From Roridomyces roridus (lineage: Eukaryota; Basidiomycota; Agaricomycetes; Agaricales; Mycenaceae), in contig JARKIF010000007.1 in NCBI GenBank assembly GCA_029378245.1, forward strand, positions 248,001 through 312,000: a stretch of 64,000 nt of DNA. The letters are read 5' to 3'. Below are positions 1-11,909 of this stretch, piece by piece; positions within the stretch are counted from its first letter, which is position 1; each line of letters opens with the position of its first letter. The translations under genes were made by a program, and so were the position numbers. The notes beneath the pieces were generated by a model. It searched no databases. It was not told the DNA's origin and saw only the letters and a program-made list of their open reading frames with translations.

Positions 1-607
1 ACAGATGCGTGAGCGCTGGGAGCGCGCAGAGGCCTTGGACGTGGAGGCTGTTACTCGCGATCCCTTCGTCGAATATGTCGAGGTGGGTGAGCGAGCTGAA
101 TAGTGGATGGCGGAGGTCGATTTCAGCGCGATTGCCGAAGAGGGTTTCAAGAGAGGTACTAAGCCGACGGAGGTGCAGCACCCCGAGGATGGGGAGCAAA
201 CGGGGGTTGGAATACGGAGGGAGTGCGAGGAGGTTAACAAGCCCCGTACAGAGGCGAAGGACTTGAAGCGCCTCCTCGTCGGTCCACTCGGAGGACATGT
301 CCAAGAACAGATGGCGCACGGACTTGTGCAGGAAGGAGGGCGGTTTGGAGCGGGAGGTGGCTAGCAGGGCTGTAGCGAGGGATTTGTACGATTGGCCTCG
401 TGGGTCTCCGAGCACGCGGTACAGCAAGGGCTCCGTCCTGGAGACACTTGAGCAGCAGTGAATATGGGCTGTGATGACTCACCAGATCAGAACGCGTCGA
501 GCGACGAGCAGAAGAGTCGGGATCATGCTCGGAAATATGAGTGCTACTGTCTCAAAGACCTCGCGCTCGATGTCGGTGGGCAAACGTGGCTCGTTCTCCT
601 GCAGCAT
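1..607 (-). CDS. Uncharacterised protein, 5' part only (gene runs off the left edge)
   Basis: Minus-strand gene with exon 1 at 607-483, a 45-nt intron at 482-438 (GTGAGT...CCAG) and exon 2 from 437 to the window edge. The intron splits a Trp codon (TG|G) and joins two open frames. Exon 1 starts MLQENEPRLPTDIEREVFE, then a hydrophobic stretch ending in RRVLIW; exon 2 begins TEPLLYRVLGDP and continues with Leu-rich helices (LFLDMSSEWTDEEALQVLRL, SLTHLDIFDEG). The short LPTDIER-type start followed by Leu-rich repeats resembles the F-box-like protein families that are greatly expanded in agaric genomes; that family link is inference, and no canonical F-box was confirmed. The C-terminus is missing. 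Confidence 0.7.
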
Positions 608-865
608 GTGGTGGTCTGTGAAGGAAGTCTTTGAGTCATTCCGCTCGGCGCCGAGCCCGTGTCGACATCTTGGGGCCGACTCGGCCGAGGGTGCTTATTC
701 ATAGGTTGCGATGCTGATGCCAAACGTCGGCCAAGGAGTGTACTTATACGGCGTTTGAATTGGGGACATGATGACGAGCAGGATTAAGAGTGTAGTGATG
801 CGCCGCAAGTCGCATCAGCTTATCTAAGCACTCGCTCCTCTCTTCCCTCCCTCTGCAACACCCTC

Positions 866-944
866 CATCAGGAAAACTGGAGACGCTGCATAGCACTATG
901 CAGCACTATGCAGTGTCATAGCGACTTCCCCAGTTTTCCTGATG
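866..944. repeat. Short CATCAGG-type miniature element (79 bp)
   Basis: Both ends carry the inverted repeat CATCAGGAAAACTGG / CCCAGTTTTCCTGATG, and the core is palindromic (repeats of GCATAGCACTATGC). The same termini bound longer elements at 19253-20797 and 51612-52384, so this looks like an internally deleted relative. No clear target-site duplication is visible. Confidence 0.75.
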
Positions 945-1379
945 TCGGCAGCAACCAGACTCTCCAATTCCGATAAAGACGTGGTCAAGCGCCAACAGGC
1001 CATAGTTGCAACCCAATCCAGACCCTGTCCTCGCCGAAATTATTGCAACGCGGCGTCGGGACTCGGATGGAAGAACTCGCGGAGTCGCGGTCACATGGAT
1101 GCGTTTCGCCGCCTCTTCATGGTATGCCCACAAGAGTGTATATTGGTATGCCCTCGTCTTCGTCCAACGTGGGGCGGCGCGATTGTGGCGCGATACTCCG
1201 TACACGTATTTTCTACGCGTTTTTAGCAGCGGATGATCCGCTCGGTGCTCGACGAGCTCGAGTTCTCATGGGCCTTTCTCAGTTCAGAGCTCACCCGCCC
1301 GCCGTTCACAGAAAATTCGAATTGGATGCTGCGATCCCCCATTCGAATCACTACGACATCCGACTGTGCTATACCGGTA

Positions 1380-2245
1380 TGCCTGTATTTCATGTTGATG
1401 TTGACATCCCTTACACAGAAGAGCCCGTTCGATTCGGGGCCGGGTGGTGTCACTGGTGTCCTCCAGCTTCTTTTTGTCTCCTCAGATTCGCAGGGAAAAT
1501 TCAAATACAAGTCTTCGCTGTGCATTTCGAACCAACTCTGGAAACTTCACCACCTTGGTTCAATCCAATCCAATGCGGTAACGTACACCGTCGTTGCGTT
1601 GGCTTGGAGCCAATGTCAACGATACTGCAAAGGTGCCCGTTCGACTCTGGCTGCATACATACGCTGGCGGACCTGATGGTTCCTTTTTGGCGCTTGGTCG
1701 CTGCCCCAATCACTCTTTGCTTCTCTGCGAGGAGGCCTCATCGTCTACAACTTCAACGTCGCTGCGACTGTCTGACACCGGATGCACTGGACGAAGCCCG
1801 AGATGCAGTACACCCAGTAGTGCGCGGCGTGTGTCTGTCTTGCGTGGATGATGAACTGTACGGCGTACAGAGGACCCGTTCGATTCCGGGCTGGGTGGTA
1901 AGTGGGAGAAGTCTTTTTTTGCTATTTGGCGCCACGCCGGAACTCTCAACCATGCTCATGCCTCCCCTTATCACACGACCTCGGCACAAGCACGACCTTC
2001 CTTCTTGCCAGCTTCGTGCGCACCAAGAACTGCGCTTGCACTTTATGTAGAGTCCATGCCCTCAGTTGCACAGGGTGCGTCTGCATCTGCATGATTGGGA
2101 CCGTCCGTTCTACGCAGAAGATCCCGTTCGACTCGGGGTTGGGTGATAATTGGATTTCGTTCTCCTCATTTTTCTGAGTCTTTGAAACACACACCAGCAA
2201 CACTTCGTTCGACTCTAGGACGTCAAAGACTTCTTTTTCAAGTTG
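1380..2245 (+). repeat. Degenerate array of B-box-like motifs, each followed by a T-run
   Basis: GTTCGAYTC occurs at 1427, 1639, 1878, 2126 and 2207, always on the plus strand and usually inside CCCGTTCGAYTCSGGG. A run of at least five T follows each one 19-37 nt downstream (1471, 1684, 1914, 2169, 2234). GTTCGANTC is the core of the Pol III B box, and a T-run is the Pol III terminator. The first four motifs lie 212-248 bp apart and share weakly similar upstream sequence (GTGYGTCTGCAT..., ...ACAGAAGATCCC), so they look like diverged tandem copies. Single similar units sit at 8304 and 17238. No A box was located with confidence. A tRNA-derived repeat is the simplest reading. Confidence 0.45.
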
Positions 2246-2249
2246 CTGC

Positions 2250-3656
2250 CCGCATACTCTTCACGGGTGAACCTACCTTTTCAACATCGCCACCAATTGG
2301 CCCCTATCCACTTTGGCTTGGCATCACGACACGGCCTCCGGCTGCCATCGGCGCTCAGACACGGGCATCAGTAGATAAATAGCGCCGAGAAACTTGCTCT
2401 CGTCCACCTACTCGAATGACCCGTCCACTCAACACAAGACTCTCTCATCGCGGGACCGATACAGCCGCCGCCCAGCTACGCATTCTGCGGGACCCAGTTC
2501 CGGACTCGATCCTTGACGGCGTACGAGGCAACGCGCCGCGCGATGTGAAGGTGCGGCAGAGATGTTGTTGCCATTGGACTTTGAACGTGAAGAAGTGCCA
2601 GGAAGTGGCCGTCAAATGGCTGAAGTTCTTCACCGCCCCGGCCGAACAGTGTTTCTATGGGTTGTCCTCCATGAACGGAAGGTCGTCACGGAAGTCTCTC
2701 TGAATCCTGACCCACTGGAAGATATGCACGTCCTCACGCTGGTGTGTGAGATCGTAGTGACCGAAGGTGAGTATCTCCGGACGGCCTTTGCTTTCAGTGG
2801 TATCAATTTTTCGAGCAGAACTCCTCGACTGGCGAGGGAAGCTGGGTAACGCGTTTGTTATCAGCGTGATAGACGAGTCGGTCTTGTCTCTCAGAACTGC
2901 GGCCGAGTCTAACAACTCAGCTAGATGCGTCTCCTCCGCTGTGACCGCCTTCGATTGTGCCGAGGGCGGGGCAGGGATATGCGGCGTCTCACAAAGCCTC
3001 AACACTGTGTTGCACAATTCCGTCGATCTGTGCGGTCCCTTCCTTCCTGGGTTTTCGAATTTGGCTTGATTTATTTGGCAGTGGTGCAACCTTGCGATTC
3101 GTGAATACGACGCTGACGGCTACGCCTGGGACGACGGCTTGTCGGAGTGAGGTGCGTTTGGTCCGTTCGAGAACGGCGACAGTAGAAACCAAGACAGGCG
3201 CAGGTATGGGATCTCACGCAACGGCGACTGGTCGCGACTGCGGTATATGTCGGGATGCCATCGTCGAGCCCCAGCCCGAGTCCGCAGAGGGCGGCGCGAT
3301 TGTAACTTGGAATCCAGGTCAAGGCCGGGAGGGAAGACCAAGAGATGAAGTAGTTCTCCAATTCGTCATGTGGGCACCCATGTTTGAATTCGACACCGTT
3401 GAACCTCTAAATCTATTTGTCGCCGCGATATTGGATCGGATGCGATCACCTTCACCCTCCCCGTTTTGCCCACTTGGAGTTTTCATGTTCGCTGATTCTG
3501 CGTTGTTTGTGTGTGGGTCCGTGACCGTGGCGGCGGCGAGCGAATTACTCAATCTTTCGGGCTGATCCGAGGCCTTCCAAATTTTAGAAGCCCGCCTCTT
3601 TCGCCTTTCTTTTCATCCCTTTCCCTCCTCTCCCTTGCTCGAGCTCGCACGGCACA
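2250..3656. other. No gene recognised
   Basis: Several long open frames exist on both strands, but none has a recognisable domain or consistent splice sites. The last 110 bp contain the GAGCGAATTACTCAATC block that also lies upstream of the other MYND genes, so this is probably the shared promoter/leader region of MYND gene A. A 25-bp sequence at about 3381 (TTTGAATTCGACACCGTTGA) recurs at about 8480. Confidence 0.4.
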
Positions 3657-5083
3657 ATGACCAAAGAACCCAAGCTCTGGGAGGGGAACGAGACCGTGTG
3701 GCACGCATGGGAGCCAGAATGCGACTCTTGCGGTCGTGGCGAGTCCTCTTTGCGTGGCAAGAAGCAGCTCCTTTCTTGTTCTGGGTGTCTCGTGTCCAAG
3801 TACTGCTCTGTGCGTTGTCATAGACTATTCCAGAGTCTCGTCTCACCTCCGCGACAGAAAGAATGCCAGAAGAAAGATTGGGGCGAGGACCACAGAAATC
3901 AGTGTCATCTTTTCGAGGCGAATAAGAAGCTTTCGAGTGTTTTTGCTAAATCCTTAGGTCCTGGGTAAGTGCTGCCTCACAGTGTACGGGTCCCTTCTCG
4001 TAATGCTCATCCTCCAGCACGATCAAAGATCCAAAGCTCGATTGGCCGTCAAAGCTCAACGAATGGTAACTTGACCGTGAGATCGTGCCCTTGGCTCGGC
4101 TGAATCACGCCAGGAATTTTTTGAACGTGGCGAGCCATCGTGTCATCGCATCCACGGCTTTGAAGAACGACCCAGAAATCGCCGCCAACTTCAATGTCGC
4201 CCTTTTGATCTCCGTCTCCGAAAAGCATGCCGGGGGCAAGTACGAAAATCGGTCCTTCTTCATCGATCGCGTGCTGTTGCTCCAGCGAGACGTCAGCGAT
4301 GCCGAGGCTTTCGACACTACCTGGGAGCACGGGTCGTATAAAGATTCGGCAGCTGCTTTGGAAGATCTCGAGGAGGACGGTAGGAGCTGTTTCAAGCTCT
4401 TCGTTGGTTATTGCATGTTCCCGGACGGCAAACAATCTGGGAGCCAGTTGTGGTCATTCCCGTGCTCCTACGTTGCGAAAGAGGTTATGCCGCCCGGCTT
4501 CGACCTCAACCGCTACGTCCCACACGTTAATCGCGGCATCACTCACTTCCACGCATCCTTCTGGCCCCTTGCGCGCAACATCTCTGACGCCGACCTTGAA
4601 TCTGCCGAGGTTCCGGAAGCGCTCGCTGACTACACCGCCCGTCAGCATAGTACCCTTTCCGGTCTCCAACAAGGCGGGCAGAACATGATTGACCGGGACA
4701 ATCCGGACAGTGAATTCCGCAACGTCAACGCACCTCATGAGACGGATTTTGCTGGACTGGTGGAGTATCAGAAGGCTTTGGAGAATCCGAGCAGGATGGT
4801 ACGTCTCCTTTCAAAGTATTTGGACGATTATGAGCAAGGTATCGTCCATCGAACAGTCTGAATTGACTGATTTCTGATACTGTTGGCAGAGTCCCGCGCG
4901 ATCTGCGACGAAGACTCTTCCGAAGACGAAGGTTCCGACCCGCTTGTGGAGGAGACTGCCGCTTTCGATCGTGTCATGGCGGATATGAAGAGGCGTGCCA
5001 GAGAGAATCTTGGGTCGAATCCACCGCCGGAGATTGAACAAGCAATGGAGTTTATCATGAAGAAAATGTGTGGGCTTTGTTAG
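3657..5083 (+). CDS. MYND zinc-finger protein, copy A
   Basis: Five exons: 3657-3809, 3858-3964, 4018-4065, 4114-4838, 4890-5083; introns are 48-53 nt and all phases agree (408 aa). The MYND finger is complete only after splicing: ligands C22, C25, C41, C44 and C50 lie in exon 1, and C54, H63 and C67 in exon 2 (YCS|KECQKKDW). Reading through intron 1 gives a false finger. The rest of the protein has no domain I recognise; it contains conserved blocks such as FFIDRVLLLQRDVSDA, PPGFDLNRYVPHVNRGITHF and ENPSRMVRLLSKYLDDYEQ shared by all five copies. MYND fingers bind proline-rich peptides in other systems; the role here is unknown. The first half is nearly identical to copy E, including intron 3. 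Confidence 0.85.
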
Positions 5084-5232
5084 ATTACTTGCGCCGCTGT
5101 TTTTTCTTGGAGCTTGTGCTGATTACAACTACAAACCGCGGTTGTTCTGGGAATTAAAGCCGTCATTCGCCCAGGTCCAGTTATTGTATGTATTACCACT
5201 GGCAACGGGTTCAACATTCAACTACTCCGTTA

Positions 5233-7790
5233 CTAGAACCGACTGTTCAAATCTTGCAAATTCTCTGTCCGCAAGACACGGCCATAGCATTCATCTACCG
5301 CAGTTTCCTGTCGTTCCCATGATTCAATGAGAGGTGGCGGTGTCTTGGGCGATTTCTGTGGATAATGAGTTGCTACAGATGGTTTGAAAATAAGACCTAC
5401 CTTCAACCAATTCAAGATCTTAGAGAAACAGTCAGCACCGACAAAAGAAGAACCCGCATGCCACGCCAGATGGTATTCTTTGTCGGGCTCGAGTCTTGTG
5501 CAGAGCTGAGCAAGGTTCAGCTGCTCAAGAGCGCCAAAGACCATATCATCAGGCTCGCATTCGCATAACATAGTAATCCAGGTACTGTGGCCAGGTCAAA
5601 GTCTACATTTTCGAAGGGATTGGACTCGCCATTTGAATTGAAAGAGGTTGTTGGTGCGTAAAATGTCATTCATGCGGCTTATACACCGCAGCGCGATGAA
5701 GCGTAACGTCTCCTCTCGGGACATGTACAATGTTCCACATCTCCGGGAGTCATTAAGGAAGGCGCCCAGGTCCGCTTTAGGGAGTTTGAGGAGAGGTAAA
5801 AGTACTTCCCACGTCAACCCAAGCAATTCCAACGCCTGTAAATCTTTGAAATCAGGAAACGCGTAGGTGACCCGCAAGGCCGAAACCATTTCGGGGTTGT
5901 TCGATAGTACTTGGACATAGATTTCGTCGCACACAGAACCGACGGGTCTCTGATCTATATAAATTAAAGAACAAAGGAGCCAATGAAAGCCGCACCCAGG
6001 GGGAAGGGAAGGTCTTAAAGAAATTTGCTAAAATCAGCCAAGTTTCCAGGAGGTCTGAAGGGGGAGCTGGATAGCTCTACCGGAATCAGCCAGCATAAAC
6101 TCTGAGAAAATCGAATTCACCTGTAGCCAAGTGAAGATGGAGCGTGGGGAGGTCCACGTGGAACCTCCCCTACACAACAAGAGGTGCTGTAACCGTACAT
6201 TACGCAATATAGGGAACAGATCCTCCGTAGGAGGGACAATCTTCGTGGTATATCGCAATAAATCCCGGGTGATAATCCTGTGAATGAATCCAGCTTTACA
6301 CCGCCGAACAATGTATAAAGACGTACTCAAAATCCGCCGGCTGAAGCCCCGATTGGAGAGCGCAAGCCATGCTGCGCACCAGTGCAATTCGCAGTGCTTC
6401 CTCAGACACACAAAAACCGAATGACCGCTGCGGATCGACCAGGAAGTCTCCAAAAGATGCATGCAGCAGCTTCACAGGTGTGATGCGATGCTCGAAGACT
6501 CGCACGGGGGGAAGTTGAATCAGGGAATGGAGGCAGCGCAAGGTGATACGAGACGTTCCTCTACGCATCTGTAACGCCATGTCAATTTGTTCCGGGTCAA
6601 GATGTGTTTCCACAACGGCGTGCAAAACTCGGAGAAGCACTGGTTTGTTGGGAATGACTGAAAGAATTTGGGTGTATAGATCGTCCAGAGGAGTGGTGCT
6701 GGAAGGATCAAGACTGAGAACGGCTTCCAAACGGTCGGCAGGGTGCGAGTATTCGTCTTCAACATAACGAACGATTGTGGAAGCGTAGATGAAGGTGCCG
6801 GACGACCTATCGACCAGCTCCCGAATCGTACCCTCGTCAGGCCAGTCATCGTTCAATGCGATTCCTCGGCCTGTATGAACTCGCCGGATCCGCGTGAACT
6901 CGTTGGTAAGGTACCGAGAGATGTCGGCGGAAGCAGCGTCGTCTGGGCACATCTGAAAACCACCACAGATATCGGAATTCTCGGACGACTGGAGCACCTC
7001 GCGCAGATGTGATTCTGAGCGGCTGCAGATCAGGATGTGGATGGCAAGTCCGTGTCGTACAGAATTGATGAGTAATCGCAGGAGCATCGTCTGTATCGCA
7101 TGGTCTTCGCACTCGTCCAATCCGTCGAGGACCCAGACGGGACGAGATTTGAGCTTCGGCGCCTCTCTGAATGGCAGGATGATCAGCTTCTCGAGTTGGT
7201 GACGCATCGACTTGCTGGCAATGAGTCTGTCCGTCTCGACCGCCCGCTGGATCGGGGGGCCAATTCCAGGGAATGAGGTGGCGAGTTGATAGGCGAGAGT
7301 TGGGAATAAACTTCTCCAGTGCCCAAGGCCTGCATCGTCGCGCTTCCAGAAGAAAGAGCCGCCCAATTGACCGCGAGCTTGGCAGCTTGCGGCGAATTGT
7401 TGGGCGATTGCGGACTTGCCGATTCCAGCGCAGCCATGGAGCCAGCATATTGCGCTGCTTGTAGGCTGCATAAAACACCATTCATCGAGCCGCTCGAATA
7501 TCGCATTTCGTGTGCCCGGATGACAAGAAGGATCGGTAGGGCGAACGGCCGAGTCGTGCATGGCGTCCTCGCACAACGCGCGGCGCAAGATGTCCAGGCC
7601 TAAATAAATGAAAACATTGAAGTTTCGGCAGTTACGAGTACTGACCGCTTTCGCCGACGTTTGTCGTGTGGGAAACGTTCATGTTTCCCGCGATACTGTT
7701 AAACGTACTGTTCAGGATGTAGGCTGGTTTGTCGCCTCCGATTCGAGGATACATGGCGCAGTCTCGTTGGGGAGGCTGGGAGAGGGACAT
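5233..7790 (-). CDS. NACHT-domain NTPase (STAND / NLR-like), copy 1
   Basis: Six exons on the minus strand: 7790-7646, 7599-6327, 6277-6121, 5949-5630, 5584-5401, 5355-5233 (733 aa, phases consistent). The N-terminus holds a short motif NSTFNSIAGNMNVS, followed by GLDILRRA and the NACHT core: Walker A GCAGIGKSAIAQ at about residue 104 and Walker B VLDGLDECED. No WD40, ankyrin or TPR repeats follow; the tail is a helical region ending in an ESWERQETAVDECYGR-like segment. Intron 4 (5629-5585) starts with GC instead of GT. Fungal NACHT proteins are signal-transducing NTPases linked to self/non-self recognition; that is family knowledge, and the ligand is unknown. Upstream in-frame GTG at 7832 and a later ATG are alternative starts. 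Confidence 0.88.
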
Positions 7791-7849
7791 CGGGGGAAGG
7801 GAACGTGAGGGAGGCGGTGTTGTGAAGTACACAGCCCAGTCGGCCCTGT

Positions 7850-9536
7850 CGGCCCTGTTTTTAGATCCTTTCGATCCGGGGCAGTTTATTTGGAAGCAAG
7901 CGCGCCTGTTGAGGCTGGAGTGACTGCGGTCTATGCAGCCAGAGAGTTCGCCAGAAGACCAAGAGTCGACACCAGCAAGGCGACGCGGAGTAAGTGTGTG
8001 TGTGACCCGTTCATTCAGAAAAGGTCAGATTCGGTGCCACGGAGCGAGCAAAGCTCAGTGGCAAAGCTGGAGACATGATGGTGGTCAAGATCAAAAGAGC
8101 TGCCAGTGATGTCGTGTGATACGTCAACAACGGACAACACCCACTTGCCGTCTCGAAAATGTTGATCGGGAGCTGCGGCGAGATTTGGACCACATCCTGA
8201 CCTCCCGGGCCTTGGGTCTCATGAAGTAGCTCACAACGGGCATACACCATAACATCATCAAGCTCAATTGTCAGGCGGCGTGCTCTGGCTACCCGGCGAC
8301 TTTGGTTCGATTCCGGATTGGGCTGTGATGCTACTGGCTCCCTCTTTTTTTCTCCGGGAGAATGAAAATGAAACGATTTGAATCCATGTGAATTTCTTTC
8401 TGCACAGAAGCAATATGGGTTCCGAGAATGAAACTCCACGAACCCACTTAGAAACACCGTTCGTTTTGTCGATCGCCGATGTTTGAATTTGACACCATTG
8501 AACTTATGGCCGGGGAGGAAAGACTACCTGGCTACCGCGGGGCCTGTATGAACCCCGTTCGAGCCGGGTACGGTAGTGAGCAGATGGGACACAGGCTTCG
8601 TCTATTTTTTTTGGTGAGCGCGTCTTCCGCACTAGTACTCACTGTGCAACCTGGGGCACATGAAAATCATGTCCCTCGGTACCCCCCCAATTCATGGCGG
8701 GATCCCATGAATATCAACGGGATGCACCCTAAAATCACCCGCCTTTCAGTGAAGTGCCCAAACTCAATTCATGTGTGTTTTCGACGTTTTCATGTGCCTT
8801 TTTCATGTTATCTCGACATGAAAATGGCTGGAAAGCAGGTGAGTCCAATTTGAGTCAGGCTGGATGATACCGAATACTATTATCACGGCACCAACTTTCA
8901 AATGCAAGGAACATGAATTTCAAAAGATATGTAGGTGATACAGAACAGTGTGCTACCAGCGCCCGCCCCGCTTGCCTCCGCCTTCGTCCGTCAGAAAAAA
9001 CTTGAGTCGAGAACTTTGCCACGGCTGCGATTCATACTAATCAGCATCCTCGAGCCGCGGACATCAAAAGAACATACCTCAAGTTGCGAATAGCGGAAGA
9101 GGAAAGTCTCGTGGAGAGGGAGGGATTGCGGGTGCATGGGTGAGAGCAGTAGAGGGTGGGGTACGCACTAGATATGAAGAGACAGAGTGAGCTGTCGGCG
9201 ACTCAGCGTTTCAATTTGCTGGCCACCATGGTCGTATCGGGTCAGAAGAGAGACAATACAGCGAGGTCAATGACGCACCCGACGCACCCTGACCTCTTCA
9301 GCGAGTCGCAATATCCAGAGCTTGAGCCGTACGCCCAGTTGTGAGTGCCACGGCCGACTAGGAATGCAAGCCTGCAGGCGGATTCGAGGTCGGACTTGGT
9401 CCTACAGCCTACAGGTGTCATGAGCGTCCGGAAATGATCGCAAGCTCCGTGTTTTCATACAGTGTGGCCCATTGGGACTCCTGGGAGAAAGGAGAGGGAA
9501 GACGAGGCGGGGGCGGAAGGGAGATGAGCGTTGGGA
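7850..9536. other. No gene recognised; one isolated B-box plus T-run unit
   Basis: A perfect Pol III B-box (GGTTCGATTCC) at 8304-8314 is followed by a T7 run at 8345, as in the array at 1.4-2.2 kb. The sequence TTTGAATTTGACACCATTGA at about 8480 repeats one at about 3381. No open frame in this interval has a recognisable domain. Confidence 0.4.
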
Positions 9537-9545
9537 GGAAGAAGT

Positions 9546-10955
9546 TAGTCCTATAGTTAACACGTCCTGTCAAAGGGCGTGCCGGACCTTATGTCAGCAC
9601 GTCACGTGCGACAGCCGTGATCTGTGTACACCTCGTCGTTTGGGCTCATCTCGGGCTCAGCAGACGCGTTTCAAGCGACAACTAGACTACGGGATGTCAC
9701 CCAAGGGTTCTTAGAAGTAGAGGAAAATATTTCCAACCAACCAAAGTCCATGCATACTTACGGCAGCATCCTGACCTACTCTGCGTTCAACGGAAGTCCC
9801 TTCAGCATTCTGCAATCAGGAAACTGACGAGTCGCCACTAGATACATAGGACACAGACAGAGCCAACAAAGAGAAGAGCTTCAATGCACCTGGGAATTAA
9901 TTCGACTCAAAATGGAGATGCATTAATCGAGGATCGACAGAATACATGCATAATCTTATTCCAAGCGACTCCACGCCGTTAAGCAGCCGCCCTATGCACG
10001 GCTCTTGAATGCCTCAAAGGCCCCTGAACACCAATGACGAGCCCGATGGAGCAAAATTTCGCTCATGTAACGAGACGGGCGTCGGGGAATAGTAGGAAAG
10101 GCGGGAACGGCAGGAGGCGGCGCGGATGTGTCGAGGGTGGATAGCAGACGAGCTCTGCTGGAGTGCTGTTAGCTGATACGGAGACCGAGTGGAATGCCGC
10201 CAGACAGGCATCGGAATTGTTTAGCTGAGTAGTTCCGTCGTTGGGTCTCGATTCGGTGATGGGGCGGCGGAAGCTGCTGTTGGAGGCGATCATCCGGAGG
10301 TCCGTAATGAATGGGCTGGTGGTCAAGGGAAAGTCGAAAACGGGTCTCTCGCGTGGGGTCGTTTCGGAGACTGCAGCGCTGGTACGTGGGCTGAGAAACG
10401 GGCGAGATAACAACGGGTGGACGGACAGCCGGAAACGAAACCGGACATTGGAGCCCACATTGGGCCGTACAGAGTTGAAGAGAGAGATGTCTTCCCGTAG
10501 TCCTGCGTGACAGACATGGGCAAGAAGATGAGCGACAGCGACAGCGACGCACCTAAGCTCTCAGGCCGGCCAAGGCCCGTCAACCAGACACTCTACTACC
10601 CCAGGTCCCTGCTTCCCTAACATAAAGGCCCCTTCTCGACGGGACAATGTGCGCGAGTCGTCCGACTGAGTCTTCATTGGGAACCGACGGTAGCACGGAA
10701 GTCGTGTTTTTCGGAGCGGATTTTCGCGCAAAGGATCTTCAAAAGTGTTTTTGAGTATGAGGGAGGTCGTTCTGAGGCGGATTCCATGGGCGAAACGGGC
10801 AGGTTGAGGCGGGAAGACGAGGAGGAAGGAGGCCACGCAGATATCATGTGACGTGCTGACATAAGGTCCGGCACGCCCTTTGGAATCGCGTGTTTACTAC
10901 CAGACTATATACAACTACTTGTTCGTCAGTTGTATATAGTCTGGTCCCGAGACTA
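9546..10955 (+). mobile_element. MULE-like non-autonomous element, 1410 bp, copy 1
   Basis: The element begins TAGTCCTATAG and ends CCCGAGACTA, and is flanked by a perfect 9-bp duplication GGAAGAAGT (9537-9545 and 10956-10964). Just inside each end lies the inverted repeat CAAAGGGCGTGCCGGACC, extending about 36 bp through TTATGTCAGCACGTCAC. One end also has a 47-bp hairpin (CCAGACTATATACAACT ... AGTTGTATATAGTCTGG). Nine-bp duplications are the mark of Mutator-like elements. No transposase is visible; internal open frames have no known domain. A second copy of the same length lies inverted at 60392-61801. Confidence 0.88.
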
Positions 10956-10964
10956 GGAAGAAGT

Positions 10965-11909
10965 GGAGCGCCGTGACAGGCGTGACACCACTGACCTCAT
11001 CCGCAGCACCCGCTCCACACACTGAATATTCACCCTTCTCAAGTCCGTCTCCATGCAAATATCCCACTGTGGAACGAGGTGGTCGTCGAGGGATATCCGG
11101 ACGGGAATTGGTTGATTGAAGAACACCCTAATGTTGATGCACAGGAGTGCGTGTACAAATACGATCTGTTGATATTAGAAACAGGGGTCTTCCCGGGTTG
11201 TCCAAAGCCACCATCTAAAGTCGACAAGCGTCCTGCGTCAACAGATTCACAGTCAGAGCGAAGGGCCAACCCCGCTTTACGTACGGCCCTGCTCTGTCAC
11301 AGTCTCGGGGTGGTTCTGCTGGAGGCTCCCTGCTGGTCAACCCCTTTCCTGGCAATATCCCGACAATGACTCTCTCCTTGCTTGACGACTTCTTTTCCCC
11401 ACCCACCCTCCCTTCTTCGACGTTCATTCTCGCTGCTGTCGGTGTTTGGTTGCGCATAGACGCCGCACCACGGGTCGTATGCGCGAGGGGGAGAATAGGG
11501 GCTAGAGGCATGCCGCCGGCCCTGGGGCTTACTGGAGATGGAGAGAGCGTGGATGTGTGTCAAGGATGGAGAGGGAGCAGGAAGGAGGCGTACGAGGATG
11601 GAAGGAGAGGGCCCTGGCGATGGAGTGTCGATCGACCGAGTATGGTCAGCCCGGCCACGGACGGGAAAGCCCCAAGGTCCGTGGATTGTCCGGGTTGTCG
11701 GCAAGGGGGAGACGGCACAGAATCTGCGGAGGGACAGGCTCCTGGTCACGGTGTGCAGGACCCGAGCGGTATGCTCATGGACAGCCGAGTACTAGGGCGG
11801 CGAGTCGAGCAGAGGATGCTATCGGGATGCTATCGGGACGCATTACGACATTGCCATCAAGTACGACGAGCCGACGGTGTGGTACGCCAAGACAAAGATC
11901 AGGTCAATT
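10965..11909. other. No gene recognised
   Basis: GC-rich sequence with long but domain-free open frames on both strands. Nothing in it could be tied to a family elsewhere in the window. Confidence 0.35.

Noticed and set aside
1043..2050. Plus-strand open frame of 335 codons across the B-box array
   Set aside because: It reads through the repeated motif units and has no domain; the minus-strand PESNG peptides are only translations of the same repeated DNA.
2957..3565. Open frame of 202 codons on the plus strand upstream of MYND gene A
   Set aside because: No recognisable domain, overlaps similar frames on the other strand, and part of it covers the leader region conserved among the MYND copies.
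3810..3857. Alternative zinc-finger reading YCSVRCHR through intron 1 of MYND A
   Set aside because: Splicing at GTGCGT...ACAG gives YCSKECQKKDW, the canonical MYND spacing, and the same holds in all five copies.
10063..10552. Several overlapping open frames inside the 1410-bp MULE-like element (repeated at 60795-61284)
   Set aside because: They occur on both strands and in all frames of GC-rich sequence, lack transposase motifs, and are the same in both copies simply because the copies are nearly identical.
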